DNA from: Erythrobacter sp.
Lineage (GTDB): Bacteria > Pseudomonadota > Alphaproteobacteria > Sphingomonadales > Sphingomonadaceae
NCBI RefSeq assembly: GCF_024305245.1
Contig: NZ_JAMWYX010000006.1
Coordinates: forward strand, 62,001 to 126,000
Reading direction: 5' to 3'
Length of the DNA: 64,000 nucleotides
A program made the position numbers and the translations under genes. Under the pieces are notes generated by a model. The model did no database searches and was not told the DNA's origin. It was given only the letters and a program-made list of their open reading frames with translations. This document shows positions 19,266 to 28,822 of this stretch, piece by piece. The first letter of the stretch is position 1. Each line of letters begins with the position of its first letter.

Positions 19266-19523
19266 TGCGCGCTCCAATCAGAAATTCGCGTCTGCACTCA
19301 TGCTCTGTCAGGCTCGGCATCATCACGGTCAACCGATCGGACCGTCAAAAAAGCGTCAATTCGTGCGGCGATTTGCCCGAAAAGACCCACCGGCATGACA
19401 AACAGGCATGTCGAATGTGAACCATGGTGACCGCGGCGTTATCGGCAGCGGTTTTCACGCGGAAGTGGGCGAATGACGTAGGGCGGGATCGGCAGTTCAT
19501 CCGCGCCGTGCAGCGCGCTCGGC

Positions 19524-20450
19524 TCACTCGGAAAGGTAACGCACGGCGATGGCGGTCGCGGCGGCGCGGGTTTCCACGCCGAGCTTGCGGAAAACCTGTT
19601 CCAGATGCTTGTTGACGGTGCGCGGACTAATGCCGAGAATCTCGCTGACGGTGCGGTTGGTCTTGCCATAGCTGACCCACAGCAGCACTTCCGCCTCGCG
19701 CCGGGTGAGCCCGGTCTGCCGCAGTAGCAGTTCGACCTTGGATGCCTCGCCCGCCTCGGTGATCTTGAACAGCGCTTCGCCCGGCCGGTCGCTTTCGGCC
19801 AGCGCGATTTCGATGTCGATGCCCGCCAGCGCCAGATTGACCGCGCCGGTATGGCCCGGATCGATCAGCAGTTGGCGCAGGGCAGGGCGGATGGCGTCGG
19901 GCGGAGTGGGGCTGTTCAGCTCCCACGCCGGATCGAGGCGCTGGAACAGGCTTTCGGCCTGCGGCGTGCACCAGACAAGGTCACCTTGCGGGCTGACCGC
20001 GGCAAGACTGCGACCGGCCCGCCCCAGCGCGAGGCGCGATCGGTAGGAGGTGCGCGCGTTGGCGAGATGCACCCGCATGCGCGCCAGCAGCTCGCCGACC
20101 TCCACCGGCTTGCGCACATAATCCACCCCGCCGGTCTGCAGCGCGGCGATTACGTGTTCGGGATCGGTCAGCCCGGTCATGAAGATTACCGGAATATGCG
20201 CGGTGGCCGGATCGGCCTTGATCCGGCGGGTCGTCTCCAGCCCGCTCATACCCGGCATCAACGCGTCCATCAGGATCAGGTCGGGCGCGGCTTCGCCCAG
20301 CAATTCGAGCGTCGCCTCGCCGCTGCGGGCGATCAGCACGTCCATGCTCTCGGCCTCCAGCGTGTCGACCAGAAACCGCAGCGATTCCGGGTTGTCGTCG
20401 ACCACGAGAATGCAATCGCGCCGCGTGCCTGCGGGATCACTAGCGACCAT
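19524..20450 (-). CDS. LuxR/NarL-type response regulator at the end of the guanidine/urea operon
   Basis: A 308-residue protein. An N-terminal receiver has the phosphoacceptor Asp62 in LILMDALMPGMSG and Lys in RKPVEV. A middle region of about 110 residues resembles a PAS-like linker, and the C-terminal LuxR helix-turn-helix reads GKTNRTVSEILGISPRTVNKH. It probably controls transcription in response to the kinase encoded just upstream. ATG 20450 overlaps the kinase stop by 11 bases, so it is the last gene of the operon. Its target promoter is not identifiable. Confidence 0.9.
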   Translation of the reverse strand: MVASDPAGTRRDCILVVDDNPESLRFLVDTLEAESMDVLIARSGEATLELLGEAAPDLILMDALMPGMSGLETTRRIKADPATAHIPVIFMTGLTDPEHVIAALQTGGVDYVRKPVEVGELLARMRVHLANARTSYRSRLALGRAGRSLAAVSPQGDLVWCTPQAESLFQRLDPAWELNSPTPPDAIRPALRQLLIDPGHTGAVNLALAGIDIEIALAESDRPGEALFKITEAGEASKVELLLRQTGLTRREAEVLLWVSYGKTNRTVSEILGISPRTVNKHLEQVFRKLGVETRAAATAIAVRYLSE

Positions 20451-22002
20451 GGCGATCCTCCGTTCCGGCGAGCGCGGCGAGCGATTTGAGATCGAATGCA
20501 TCAAGGTGCACGCGCATCCGTTCGGCCAGTGCGGCAGCTTCCTCGCCCAGTGCGGCGATGGCATCGATTCGTGCCTCGATCGCGCGCACATGGCCGATCC
20601 GCACCAGCCGCACGATCTCGGCCAGATGCGGCCGCGCTTCGGCTGCCATCAGGGGGGGAAGGACGGGGTCGTGCTGCGCAGCACCTGCGCCCTCGCGCGG
20701 GTTTGTTTGCGGCCACTCCAGCTTGAGCTGCTCGCTGATGATATCGAGCAGCACGCCGAAATCGAACGGCTTGGCAACGAACACGTCGTTGGCCGGGCCG
20801 GTTTCACCGCGCGGGCCGGATTGCGCCGCTTCGCCCGACAGCATCACGATCCGCAGGCGCGGGCCGTGGCGTGCGCGAAGCTGCGCGGCGACATCCCACC
20901 CGCTCATGCCGGGCATCGCCACGTCGAGCAGCACCAGATCGGGCTGCGCTTCCCCCGCGACGGTCAGCCCCTGTTCGCCGCCCCCGGCGCTCAGCACCCG
21001 GAAGCCGCGCGGTTCGAGCAGGCCGCGCAAGGCTTCGCGGTGGGCCGGGTCATCGTCGATCAGCAGCAGCCTGCGCTCACGCCCGAGATAGAGCCGCGCC
21101 GGTTCGCCTTCCGGCAGATCGGTGGGCGGGGAGAGCGGCTGCGACAGCATCAACCGGACGATGAAGCGCGATCCCTCGCCGGGCGTGCTCTCGACCCGCA
21201 GTTCGCCGCCCATGATGTGCACCAGTGCCTGCGTGATCGCGAGGCCCAGCCCGATGCCTGCGCGTTCGGCAGAGGCGCCGCCGCCGCGTTCGAACGGCAG
21301 CAGGATACGCGTGATATCGGCAGGCGCGATGCCGATGCCGCTGTCCGCAACTTCGAACGTGGCGAGTTCGTTCCGGTAATGCACTTTCAGCGCGATTTCG
21401 CCGTGGTCGGTAAACTTGATCGCGTTCGATAGCAGGTTGATCAGCACCTGCCGCAACCGCTTGGGATCGGTGCGGACGAATTCGGGCAGGCTGGCGGGCG
21501 CTGCCAGCCGGAGCGACAGCCCCTTCATCGCGGCCTGCGGCTGGAACATGTCGACCGCTTGCTCGACGAATGCGGGCAGGCGGATCGTGTCGCGCGCCAG
21601 CCGCAACGAACCGCTTTCGACCTGCGCGATGTCGAGCAGCCCTTCGACCAGGTTCGACAAGTGTTCGGCGCTGCGGCGGATCACCTTGCCGGCCTCCACC
21701 GCGTTTGTGCCGTCGCCGCGTTCGAGCAGCTGGGCGTATCCATAGATCGCGTTGAGCGGCGAGCGGATTTCGTGGCTGACACTGGCAAGGAAGCGGGTCT
21801 TGGCCTCGTTGGCGGCTTCGGCGGCGTCCTTGGCGCGGGTCAGCGCAGCGTTCTCGGCAAGCAGCGCCGACAGCGCATCGGCATGGCCCTGTTCGCCGCT
21901 GTCGCGCAGCCATGCCAGCAGGCTATCGGTCGCAGGTCCGTTCACGGCTGCGATGTCCGGCGGGATCGTAAGGCAAGGGCGGCGGCGAAGTGCGGCAATC
22001 AC
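20440..22002 (-). CDS. Soluble hybrid sensor histidine kinase
   Basis: A 520-residue protein with no membrane segment and no recognisable sensor domain beyond about 45 N-terminal residues and a short coiled coil. Next come HisKA with His77 (SVSHEIRSPLN), HATPase (N-box LLSNAIKFTD, DSGIGI, GIGLGLAI) and a receiver with Asp360 (LVLLDVAMPG) and Lys411 (VAKPF). A helical C-terminal tail completes it. The GTG start overlaps the allophanate hydrolase stop (GTGA), so it is translated with the catabolic genes. It may sense a cytoplasmic signal or another protein. Confidence 0.9.
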   Translation of the reverse strand: MIAALRRRPCLTIPPDIAAVNGPATDSLLAWLRDSGEQGHADALSALLAENAALTRAKDAAEAANEAKTRFLASVSHEIRSPLNAIYGYAQLLERGDGTNAVEAGKVIRRSAEHLSNLVEGLLDIAQVESGSLRLARDTIRLPAFVEQAVDMFQPQAAMKGLSLRLAAPASLPEFVRTDPKRLRQVLINLLSNAIKFTDHGEIALKVHYRNELATFEVADSGIGIAPADITRILLPFERGGGASAERAGIGLGLAITQALVHIMGGELRVESTPGEGSRFIVRLMLSQPLSPPTDLPEGEPARLYLGRERRLLLIDDDPAHREALRGLLEPRGFRVLSAGGGEQGLTVAGEAQPDLVLLDVAMPGMSGWDVAAQLRARHGPRLRIVMLSGEAAQSGPRGETGPANDVFVAKPFDFGVLLDIISEQLKLEWPQTNPREGAGAAQHDPVLPPLMAAEARPHLAEIVRLVRIGHVRAIEARIDAIAALGEEAAALAERMRVHLDAFDLKSLAALAGTEDRHGR

Positions 22003-23765
22003 AGCCCCCCGATATAGGCGCGCCAGCCGCCCAGATGCGTGATGTCCTGCGCCCCCTCGAGCGCGCGCGGTTCGGCGACGAAACCTTTGACGCTGGTGCC
22101 ATCGGAAAGCGTGACGGTGCCGATCGCGAGCGGCGGCGGGACTTCGGCGACGAAACTGCCGAACGCGGCCATATCCAGTTCGTACACCTCCAGCGCAATC
22201 GCCGCGCCGTCCGCGCTGTGCACCAGCGCAGGCTTGGGCGGGATAGAATCGGCCATCGCGTAAAGCCGGTAATTGGGCGCGGTAGTGAAAGCGCCGACAA
22301 ATACCGCGTCGCGGCTGGTCAGCTGCCAGTGCAGCGGCATGCCTTCAAGGTGAGCGCCGACGACGGCGAGTTTGATCGTGTCCATGTGATCTCCGGTATC
22401 GAGCGGGGGCAGGGCGGGCAGGGCGGCAGCGGCAAGGTAGGCTTCGGCCATGTCGATCAGGGCAAGGTCGCTATGTGCGGGGCCGATCAGCGTGATGCCG
22501 AACCCGGTGGCATTGCTTCGCGCGCCCGCCGGAACCGCGACCGCCGCCATGTCGAGCAGGTTCACGAAATTGGTATAGCGCCCCAGATTGCTGTTGAGCG
22601 CAACCGGCGCAGCCGCGAGTTCGGCGACGCGGTAGGTGGTGCCGGTGGTGGGGAAGGCGAGCGCGTCAACGTCCTGCCACAGCGCCTCGGCATGGCGGGC
22701 GAGTTCGGCGAGGCGGTAGATGCCGTTCCACACCTCCACTGCGTTGATATCCAGCCCCGGCTCCACCACGCTGCGCACCACCGGATCGATGGCTTCGGGA
22801 TTGTCGCGCAGCATCGTTTCGAGAGCGGCGGTACGCTCGGCCACCCACGGGCCGCCGTAAAGCAGTTGCGCGGCTTCGAGCAGCGGTGCGATGTCCACTT
22901 CGACCAGTTCGCCGCTGTCGCCCAGCACGTCCAAAGCGCGGGCGTAAAGTTCTTCGGCTTGGATGTCGCCGAAGAACACGCGCTGGTCTGGGCGTGGGAT
23001 GCCGATGCGCTTGCCCGAGATCGGCGCATCGGCAAGCGGGCGCGAGAATGGGTCTGCTGGGTCAAATCCCGCCACCACGCTATCCACCAGCCGCGCGTCG
23101 CCGAGCGCGTCGGTGAACACGGTAATGCAGTCGATGCTGCGGCAGGCGGGAACCAGCCCGCGCGTGCTCCAGCGGCCCTTGCTGGGCTTGAGGCCGACCA
23201 AGTGGTTGAACGCGGCCGGAACCCGTCCCGATCCCGCTGTGTCGGTGCCGAGCGCAAAGGCGACCAGCCCCGCCGCCACCGCAACCGCCGAGCCGGAGCT
23301 GGAACCGCCGCTGACATAGGCGAGGTTGGAGGTATTGCGCGGCGCGCCATGCGGGCTGCGCGTGCCGACAAGTCCGGTGGCGAACTGATCGAGATTGGTC
23401 TTGCCGACACAGATCGCGCCCGCTGCTTCGAGCCGTTCGATCACCCCGGCGGATCGTTCCGGCCGATAGGCGAAGGCCGGGCAGGCGGCAGTGGTGGCAA
23501 AGCCCGCCACATCGATATTGTCCTTCGCCGCGTAAGGCACGCCCGCCAGCGGCAGATGCTCGCCAGCGGCCACGCGTGCGTCGATAGCGCGTGCGGCGGC
23601 GATGAGATCGTGCGACGCGGCGCGGCTGATCCATACCTGTGGCTGCACCGCGTCATAGGTGGCAATCCGGGCAAGCGCGGCCTCCATCACCGCCACCGCG
23701 CTGGTTTCGCCGGCGTTGACGGCGGCAGCGATGGCGCTGGCGGACAGGCGTTCGGGCGCGGTCAT
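21999..23765 (-). CDS. atzF: Allophanate hydrolase (AtzF type)
   Basis: It hydrolyses allophanate to ammonia and CO2, the last step of the urea-carboxylase or guanidine pathway. The 588-residue protein has an amidase-signature domain with the Lys in YAAKDNIDVAGF and the cis-Ser/Ser pair in VSGGSSSGSAVAVA, plus GTDTAGSGRVPAAFN. The C-terminal domain of about 130 residues (AVVGAHLEGMPLHWQL through HLGGWRAYIGG) is the typical AtzF tail. The start ATG 23765 has GAGGAAA upstream and overlaps the carboxylase stop (ATGA). Length and order match known clusters. Confidence 0.94.
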   Translation of the reverse strand: MTAPERLSASAIAAAVNAGETSAVAVMEAALARIATYDAVQPQVWISRAASHDLIAAARAIDARVAAGEHLPLAGVPYAAKDNIDVAGFATTAACPAFAYRPERSAGVIERLEAAGAICVGKTNLDQFATGLVGTRSPHGAPRNTSNLAYVSGGSSSGSAVAVAAGLVAFALGTDTAGSGRVPAAFNHLVGLKPSKGRWSTRGLVPACRSIDCITVFTDALGDARLVDSVVAGFDPADPFSRPLADAPISGKRIGIPRPDQRVFFGDIQAEELYARALDVLGDSGELVEVDIAPLLEAAQLLYGGPWVAERTAALETMLRDNPEAIDPVVRSVVEPGLDINAVEVWNGIYRLAELARHAEALWQDVDALAFPTTGTTYRVAELAAAPVALNSNLGRYTNFVNLLDMAAVAVPAGARSNATGFGITLIGPAHSDLALIDMAEAYLAAAALPALPPLDTGDHMDTIKLAVVGAHLEGMPLHWQLTSRDAVFVGAFTTAPNYRLYAMADSIPPKPALVHSADGAAIALEVYELDMAAFGSFVAEVPPPLAIGTVTLSDGTSVKGFVAEPRALEGAQDITHLGGWRAYIGGL

Positions 23766-26700
23766 GGCGATTTCCTCAGGGCCAGCATCGGCGCGCCGGG
23801 CTGGAGAGACTGGCGTTCGGTGATGTAGAGCGCGGCGACGGTGCCGCTGGCCGGGCTTTCGAACGGGCACTCCATCTTCATCGCCTCGATCACCGCGATC
23901 ACGTCGCCCGCCTCCACCGTGTCGCCGGGGCCGACCAGCAGCTTCCACACCGAACCGCCAAAAGGTGCCTCGATCAGGTCTGCGCCTTCAGGAATGGCGA
24001 TCGCCACCGCTTCGACCGGTGCATCTTCGGCAAGTAGATCGGTGACCCGGTCGAATTCTCCGCTGGCCTCCCACGCACCCCGCTCGGCATCGAAGGCGGC
24101 CTGACGCGTGGCTTCGAAGGCGGCGATGCTATCGGCATTGTCGGCAAGGAAGGCGCGGTAATCGGCCAGCCGGAAGGTGCTTTCCTCGACCCGGATAGAG
24201 CGCCGCCCGGTGGGGAAATCGCGCCGCCAATCGGCCAGTTCTTCGGCCGAGACAGGGTAGAAACGGATCTGGTCGAAAAAGCGCAGCAGCCACGGTTTGC
24301 CATCGACAAAGGCGTCCGTCTGCCGGTGCGTGTTCCACACCTGTATGGTCCGCCCGAACAGCTGGTATCCGCCCGGCCCCTCCATCCCGTAGATGCACAT
24401 GTAAGCCCCGCCGATCCCGACCACATTGGGCGGAGTCCAGGTGCGCGCCGGGTTGTATTTGGTGGTCACCAGCCGGTGGCGCGGATCGACCGGGGTGGCG
24501 ACCGGCGCGCCGAGATAGACATCGCCCAGACCCAGCACGAGATAGCTGGCATCAAAGATCAGGTTCTCGACCGCGTTGCTATCCGGCAGGCCGTTGATCC
24601 GGCGGATGAATTCAATGTTGTCCGGGCACCACGGCGCATCGTCGCGCACGGCGGCCATATACTTCTCGATCGTCTCGGTGATCGCCGGATCGCGCCAGCT
24701 CAGCGGCAGGTGGACGATGCGCGAAGGGATGGTGAAATCGTCGAGATCGCCCATCGCCGCCTCGGCCGCCATCAGCGCGGCGAGCGCGCGGGGCTGATCG
24801 AGCACTTGCCCATCGAAATGCAGTTGTAGCGAGCGGATGCCGGGGGTGATGTCGATCACGCCGGGCAGGGCGGCGTCCTCCAGCGCCCGCATCAGCGCAT
24901 GGACGCGGATGCGCAGCTCGATATCGAGCACGATATCGCCATATTCGACCAGGATGTTGCGGTCGCCCTGCTGGCGATAGGTGGTGCGCGGGCGCGCGCC
25001 TTCGGCTGGGAGTTCGGCGAGGACGGGTGACAAGTCGGAAATCGTGCGGGCCAAGGTGGGCTCGGGCGCTACGGTCAGCGGCGCGGCGTTGGCCGCCATG
25101 GCGTCATTGATGGTGACTGGCACGAACCGCACTCGGTCATCGGGCGCCAGTTGCCCGATTTTCCAGCGATCCGCCGCGATCACGGTAAAGGGGCACACGA
25201 AGCCGCCCAGTGATGGCCCGTCCGGCCCGAGGATGATCGGCATGTCGCCGGTAAAGTCCACCGCGCCGATGGCGTAGGGATTGTCATGGATGTTCGACGG
25301 ATGCAGCCCCGCCTCGCCCCCGTCGCGGCGCGCCCACTCGGGCTTGGGGCCGACCAGCCGCACGCCGGTGCGGTTGGAGTTGTAATGCACCTGCCAATCG
25401 GCTTCGAGGAAGCGGGCGATATCGTCCGGAGTGAAGAAATCGGGCGCGCCGTGGGGGCCGTAGAGCACGTGCATTTCCCAGCTTTTGCCGAGTTCGGGCA
25501 GGCTTTCGGCTACGGCAGGCGCGGCTGTCTCTGCCTGCCCCAGATGCAGCACATCGCCCGCGACCAGCGGACGTGCCGCATGACCGCCGAACTGGCCGAG
25601 GGTGAAGGTGCTCGCGCTGCCGAGATAGGCGGGAATATCCAGCCCGCCTGCAAACAGAATGTATCCGCGCATCCCGGGGCCGCTGACCCGGCCCATGGTG
25701 AGCGTCTGCCCGGCGGCGATATCAATCGGCACGCCGCGCGCGACCGCTTCGGCGTCGAGCTTCGCGCCGCAATCCGCGCCGGTCAGGCAAATGCGCGCGG
25801 GCGCCTCGAACAGCAATGTCGGCCCGCTGGCGGTAATCTCCAACCCGGCGGTGCCCTCCGGATTGCCGAGCAGCAGGTTGCCGAGCCGGAGCGAGCGATC
25901 ATCCATCGGCCCCGACGGCGGCACACCCACATCCCACAGGCCCAGCCGTCCGGGCCAATCCTGCACCGTGGTGGACGTTCCGCCCGAAATCACCCTGATG
26001 CTCGCGGGGGCATGGACAACCCCGGCAAGCAGCCGGGTGGTCACATCGCCGCTGATGAAGCGTGGCTCGCGCAGCACGTCGCGCAGCCAGCGCAGGTTGG
26101 TCTCGATCCCGTCGATGCGGCTGGCGGCGAGCGCGTGTTGCATCGCCGCAATCGCATCCTCGCGCGTCCCGGCATGGACGATCAGCTTGGCCAGCATCGG
26201 ATCGTACCACGCGCTGACATTGCTGCCCGCCATCACCCATGTCTCGGCCCGGATATCCTCGGGGAAGGCGACATTGGTGAGCGTGCCGGTGGTCGGGCGG
26301 TAATCGAGCGCCGGGTCTTCGGCATAAAGCCGCACTTGCACTGCATGGCCTTTGGGCATCGGCGCGGGCGCAGCGAGGAACGCGAAATCGCCCGCTGCGC
26401 CGCGGATCATCCATTCGACCAGATCGATCCCCATCACCTCCTCGGTGACGCCGTGTTCGACCTGAAGCCTTGTGTTCATTTCAAGGAAGAAGAATTCGGC
26501 ACGGTCGGCATCGAACAGGAACTCGACCGTCCCGGCGGAGAGGTAGTTCGCTGCCTCGCCCAGCCGCACGGCGGCGGCGATCAGCTCGGCACGCTTCGTG
26601 TCGGACAGGCAGGGGGCAGGGGCTTCCTCGACCACCTTCTGGTTGCGGCGTTGCAGCGAACAGTCGCGCTCGCCCAGCGGCATGATGCGGCCCGCGCCGT

Positions 26701-27346
26701 CGCCGAAGATCTGCACCTCGATATGGCGGGCATTGGCGATGTAGCGTTCAAGGAACACGCCCGCATCGCCGAAACTCGCCTCGCCCTGCCGCACGACGGT
26801 GGCGAACCCTTCGCGCAACGCGGCTTCATCGGCGCAGATGCGCATTCCGATGCCGCCGCCGCCCGCGGTCGCCTTGAGCATCACCGGGTAGCCGATCCGT
26901 GCAGCGGCTTCGGCGGCTTCGTCCTCGTCGGTCAGCAGCCCGGTGCCGGGCGCCAGCGGCAGATCATGCGCCTGCGCCAGCGCGCGGGCGGAGTGCTTGA
27001 GGCCGAAGGTGCGGATGTTGTCCGGTGTCGGGCCGATGAAGGCGATGCCCGCCGCCGCGCAAGCCTCGGCAAACTCGGCATTTTCGGCGAGGAAGCCGTA
27101 ACCCGGATGGATCGCGCCCGCGCCGGTGTCCTTCGCGGCCTTCAGGATCGCGGCGACATCGAGATAGGATTCGCTGGCAGGCGCAGGGCCGATGCACACG
27201 GCTTCGTCCGCCTGCGCGACGTGGAGCGAGCCTGCGTCAGCTTCGGAATAGACCGCAACTGACCGCAGCCCCATCCGCCGCAAGGTGCGGATGATCCGGG
27301 TGGCGATGGCGCCCCGGTTCGCCACCAGGACCGTATCGAAGCTCAT
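23762..27346 (-). CDS. Biotin-dependent urea/guanidine carboxylase
   Basis: A 1194-residue single-chain enzyme. In order it has a biotin carboxylase (VLVANRGAIATRIIRT, glycine-rich ATP loop ATAGGGGIGM, MNTRLQVEHGVTE), a carboxyltransferase of the KipA/KipI type (GPHGAPDFFT, LHPSNIHDNPYAIGAVDFTGD, later PGIRSLQLHFDG) and a biotinyl domain with the modified Lys in EAMKMECP. Historically such proteins are named urea carboxylase. Neighbouring DUF1989 genes point to guanidine as the real substrate (guanidine to carboxyguanidine, cytoplasmic). Sequence inspection alone does not settle urea versus guanidine. ATGA overlaps join it to both neighbours. Confidence 0.93.
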   Translation of the reverse strand: MSFDTVLVANRGAIATRIIRTLRRMGLRSVAVYSEADAGSLHVAQADEAVCIGPAPASESYLDVAAILKAAKDTGAGAIHPGYGFLAENAEFAEACAAAGIAFIGPTPDNIRTFGLKHSARALAQAHDLPLAPGTGLLTDEDEAAEAAARIGYPVMLKATAGGGGIGMRICADEAALREGFATVVRQGEASFGDAGVFLERYIANARHIEVQIFGDGAGRIMPLGERDCSLQRRNQKVVEEAPAPCLSDTKRAELIAAAVRLGEAANYLSAGTVEFLFDADRAEFFFLEMNTRLQVEHGVTEEVMGIDLVEWMIRGAAGDFAFLAAPAPMPKGHAVQVRLYAEDPALDYRPTTGTLTNVAFPEDIRAETWVMAGSNVSAWYDPMLAKLIVHAGTREDAIAAMQHALAASRIDGIETNLRWLRDVLREPRFISGDVTTRLLAGVVHAPASIRVISGGTSTTVQDWPGRLGLWDVGVPPSGPMDDRSLRLGNLLLGNPEGTAGLEITASGPTLLFEAPARICLTGADCGAKLDAEAVARGVPIDIAAGQTLTMGRVSGPGMRGYILFAGGLDIPAYLGSASTFTLGQFGGHAARPLVAGDVLHLGQAETAAPAVAESLPELGKSWEMHVLYGPHGAPDFFTPDDIARFLEADWQVHYNSNRTGVRLVGPKPEWARRDGGEAGLHPSNIHDNPYAIGAVDFTGDMPIILGPDGPSLGGFVCPFTVIAADRWKIGQLAPDDRVRFVPVTINDAMAANAAPLTVAPEPTLARTISDLSPVLAELPAEGARPRTTYRQQGDRNILVEYGDIVLDIELRIRVHALMRALEDAALPGVIDITPGIRSLQLHFDGQVLDQPRALAALMAAEAAMGDLDDFTIPSRIVHLPLSWRDPAITETIEKYMAAVRDDAPWCPDNIEFIRRINGLPDSNAVENLIFDASYLVLGLGDVYLGAPVATPVDPRHRLVTTKYNPARTWTPPNVVGIGGAYMCIYGMEGPGGYQLFGRTIQVWNTHRQTDAFVDGKPWLLRFFDQIRFYPVSAEELADWRRDFPTGRRSIRVEESTFRLADYRAFLADNADSIAAFEATRQAAFDAERGAWEASGEFDRVTDLLAEDAPVEAVAIAIPEGADLIEAPFGGSVWKLLVGPGDTVEAGDVIAVIEAMKMECPFESPASGTVAALYITERQSLQPGAPMLALRKSP

Positions 27347-27978
27347 GCGGTCACGATCATGCGCACAGGCGTGGGATTGAAGGCGTTGCACGGATTGTTG
27401 ATCTGCGGGCAATTGGACACCACCACGATCACATCCATCTCGGCGCGCAGGTCGACCGTCAGGCCCGGCGCTGAGATGCCGTCGACGATGCCCAGCGTCC
27501 CGTCATCCTCGACAGGCACGTTCATGAAGAAGTTGATGTTGGGCACCATGTCGCGCTTCCCGCGCCCTTCCCACAGGTTGGCTTCGAGGAAGTTCTCGAC
27601 GCAGGCGTGCTGCGACTTGGTGTGATGTCCGTAACGCAAGGTATTGGATTCGCATGAACACGCGCCGCCGATGGTATCGTGGTAATCGACCGCGCTGCCG
27701 GTGATGGTCATCATCGGATTGCCTTCGTTCGACAGCAGCACGGTGCCGGTGCGCAGGAACAAATTGCCTTGCGCTGCGACCGTATCCTGCGCGCTGTAAC
27801 GCTCGGCATCGTCGGCAGCGGCGTAGATCAGGAAATCGACCGCCTGATTGCCCTCGACATCGACGATCCGCAGCGTCTGCCCGGCGGCGACGTGGTGCAG
27901 CCACGGCGCGCGGGCGGGTACGATTTCGTCGTGAACAATGGCACCGGAAAGGCCGGAGAGGGCCGGGTCGTCAGTCAT
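27343..27978 (-). CDS. DUF1989 protein, carboxyguanidine deiminase subunit candidate (UAAP1)
   Basis: A 211-residue DUF1989 protein, formerly urea carboxylase-associated protein 1. Visible family segments are VDVEGNQAVDFLIY, YSAQDTVAAQGNLFL, GACSCESNTLRYGHH and a C-terminal EMDVIVVVSNCPQINNPCN. The paired DUF1989 proteins are established as a carboxyguanidine deiminase turning carboxyguanidine into allophanate plus ammonia. Its place between the carboxylase (ATGA overlap) and its paralogue (19 bp gap) supports that role. Assigning subunit A or B is not attempted. Confidence 0.88.
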   Translation of the reverse strand: MTDDPALSGLSGAIVHDEIVPARAPWLHHVAAGQTLRIVDVEGNQAVDFLIYAAADDAERYSAQDTVAAQGNLFLRTGTVLLSNEGNPMMTITGSAVDYHDTIGGACSCESNTLRYGHHTKSQHACVENFLEANLWEGRGKRDMVPNINFFMNVPVEDDGTLGIVDGISAPGLTVDLRAEMDVIVVVSNCPQINNPCNAFNPTPVRMIVTA

Positions 27979-27997
27979 TGGTGTTCGTGCTTCCTGC

Positions 27998-28822
27998 TCA
28001 GCGGCGGTAGTAGTCCTCGACATTGAGGAAGGCGCGCTGCCCTTCTGGCGTGGCGTTGCGGATGGTGTCGTTTTCCGGCGTGACGGGGCCGCGCCATGCA
28101 GTGACGCGCAGCGGCGTGCTGTGCCATTCGGCGCGGGGATCGCGGACATGGGGGCAATTGGCGAGCACCACGATCACGTCCATCTCGGCGCGCAGGATGA
28201 CGCTGCGTCCCGGTGCGAAGGGGCCAGCAACCGGCGTGATCGCGCCGTCGGCTTCGATCCGGGTGCCCTTGAACAGGTTGATGCAGGGGTGGACATCGCG
28301 CCGGGTCAGCCCGTGCTTGGCCGCGCCCAAAATCAGCCGGTCGCGCCCGTTGGGGAACACGCCGGAATTGCGCCCTTCGCCGTATTTCGCGGCATTGGTG
28401 GCGGCGTTGGAGGTGCCGCAGAACGCATCGTGGGTTTCGGCATCGTCGGCGATAATGGTCGCCAGTACCCGGCCCATGTCGCCCAGCAGCAGCTTGCCCG
28501 TGCCGAGATAGGCGTTCCACTGGACCTTGACCGTGTCCGCGACATTCAGCCGTTCGGTCGGCAGTTCGGCGTTGTAGATGTTGAGGCTGGCGCAGGCATC
28601 GCCGCCGGTATCGATCAGCCGCAGCCGCGTGCCGCGCGCGATCCGGCGCGAGGCATAGCCGCCCGGCGCGATGGTTTCTTCCCACAGCAGATCGTCAGGC
28701 GATACGCCATCGGGCAGATCGTCGGCGGCAGGCGGCAGGGTCGGCATTGCCTCCACCCGCGTGCCGCCTTGCGCGCGGGCATGATCGCGCGCGGCTTTCG
28801 GATCGGCGAGATTCGCGCTCAT
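27998..28822 (-). CDS. DUF1989 protein, carboxyguanidine deiminase partner candidate (UAAP2)
   Basis: A 274-residue DUF1989 protein, paralogous to the downstream one. It shares the pattern LIDTGGDACASLNIYN, ADTVKVQWNAYLGTGKLLL, FCGTSNAATNAAKYG and EMDVIVVLANCPHVRDP, with an extra N-terminal arm of about 45 residues. Together they would form the heteromeric carboxyguanidine deiminase. ATG 28822 overlaps the stop of the NikR-like regulator (ATGA), so regulator and enzyme are translated together. Confidence 0.88.
   Translation of the reverse strand: MSANLADPKAARDHARAQGGTRVEAMPTLPPAADDLPDGVSPDDLLWEETIAPGGYASRRIARGTRLRLIDTGGDACASLNIYNAELPTERLNVADTVKVQWNAYLGTGKLLLGDMGRVLATIIADDAETHDAFCGTSNAATNAAKYGEGRNSGVFPNGRDRLILGAAKHGLTRRDVHPCINLFKGTRIEADGAITPVAGPFAPGRSVILRAEMDVIVVLANCPHVRDPRAEWHSTPLRVTAWRGPVTPENDTIRNATPEGQRAFLNVEDYYRR

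Noticed and set aside
25286..27262. 658-codon plus-strand frame opposite the carboxylase gene
   Set aside because: It is arginine/glycine-rich without domains; the opposite strand encodes a complete biotin enzyme.
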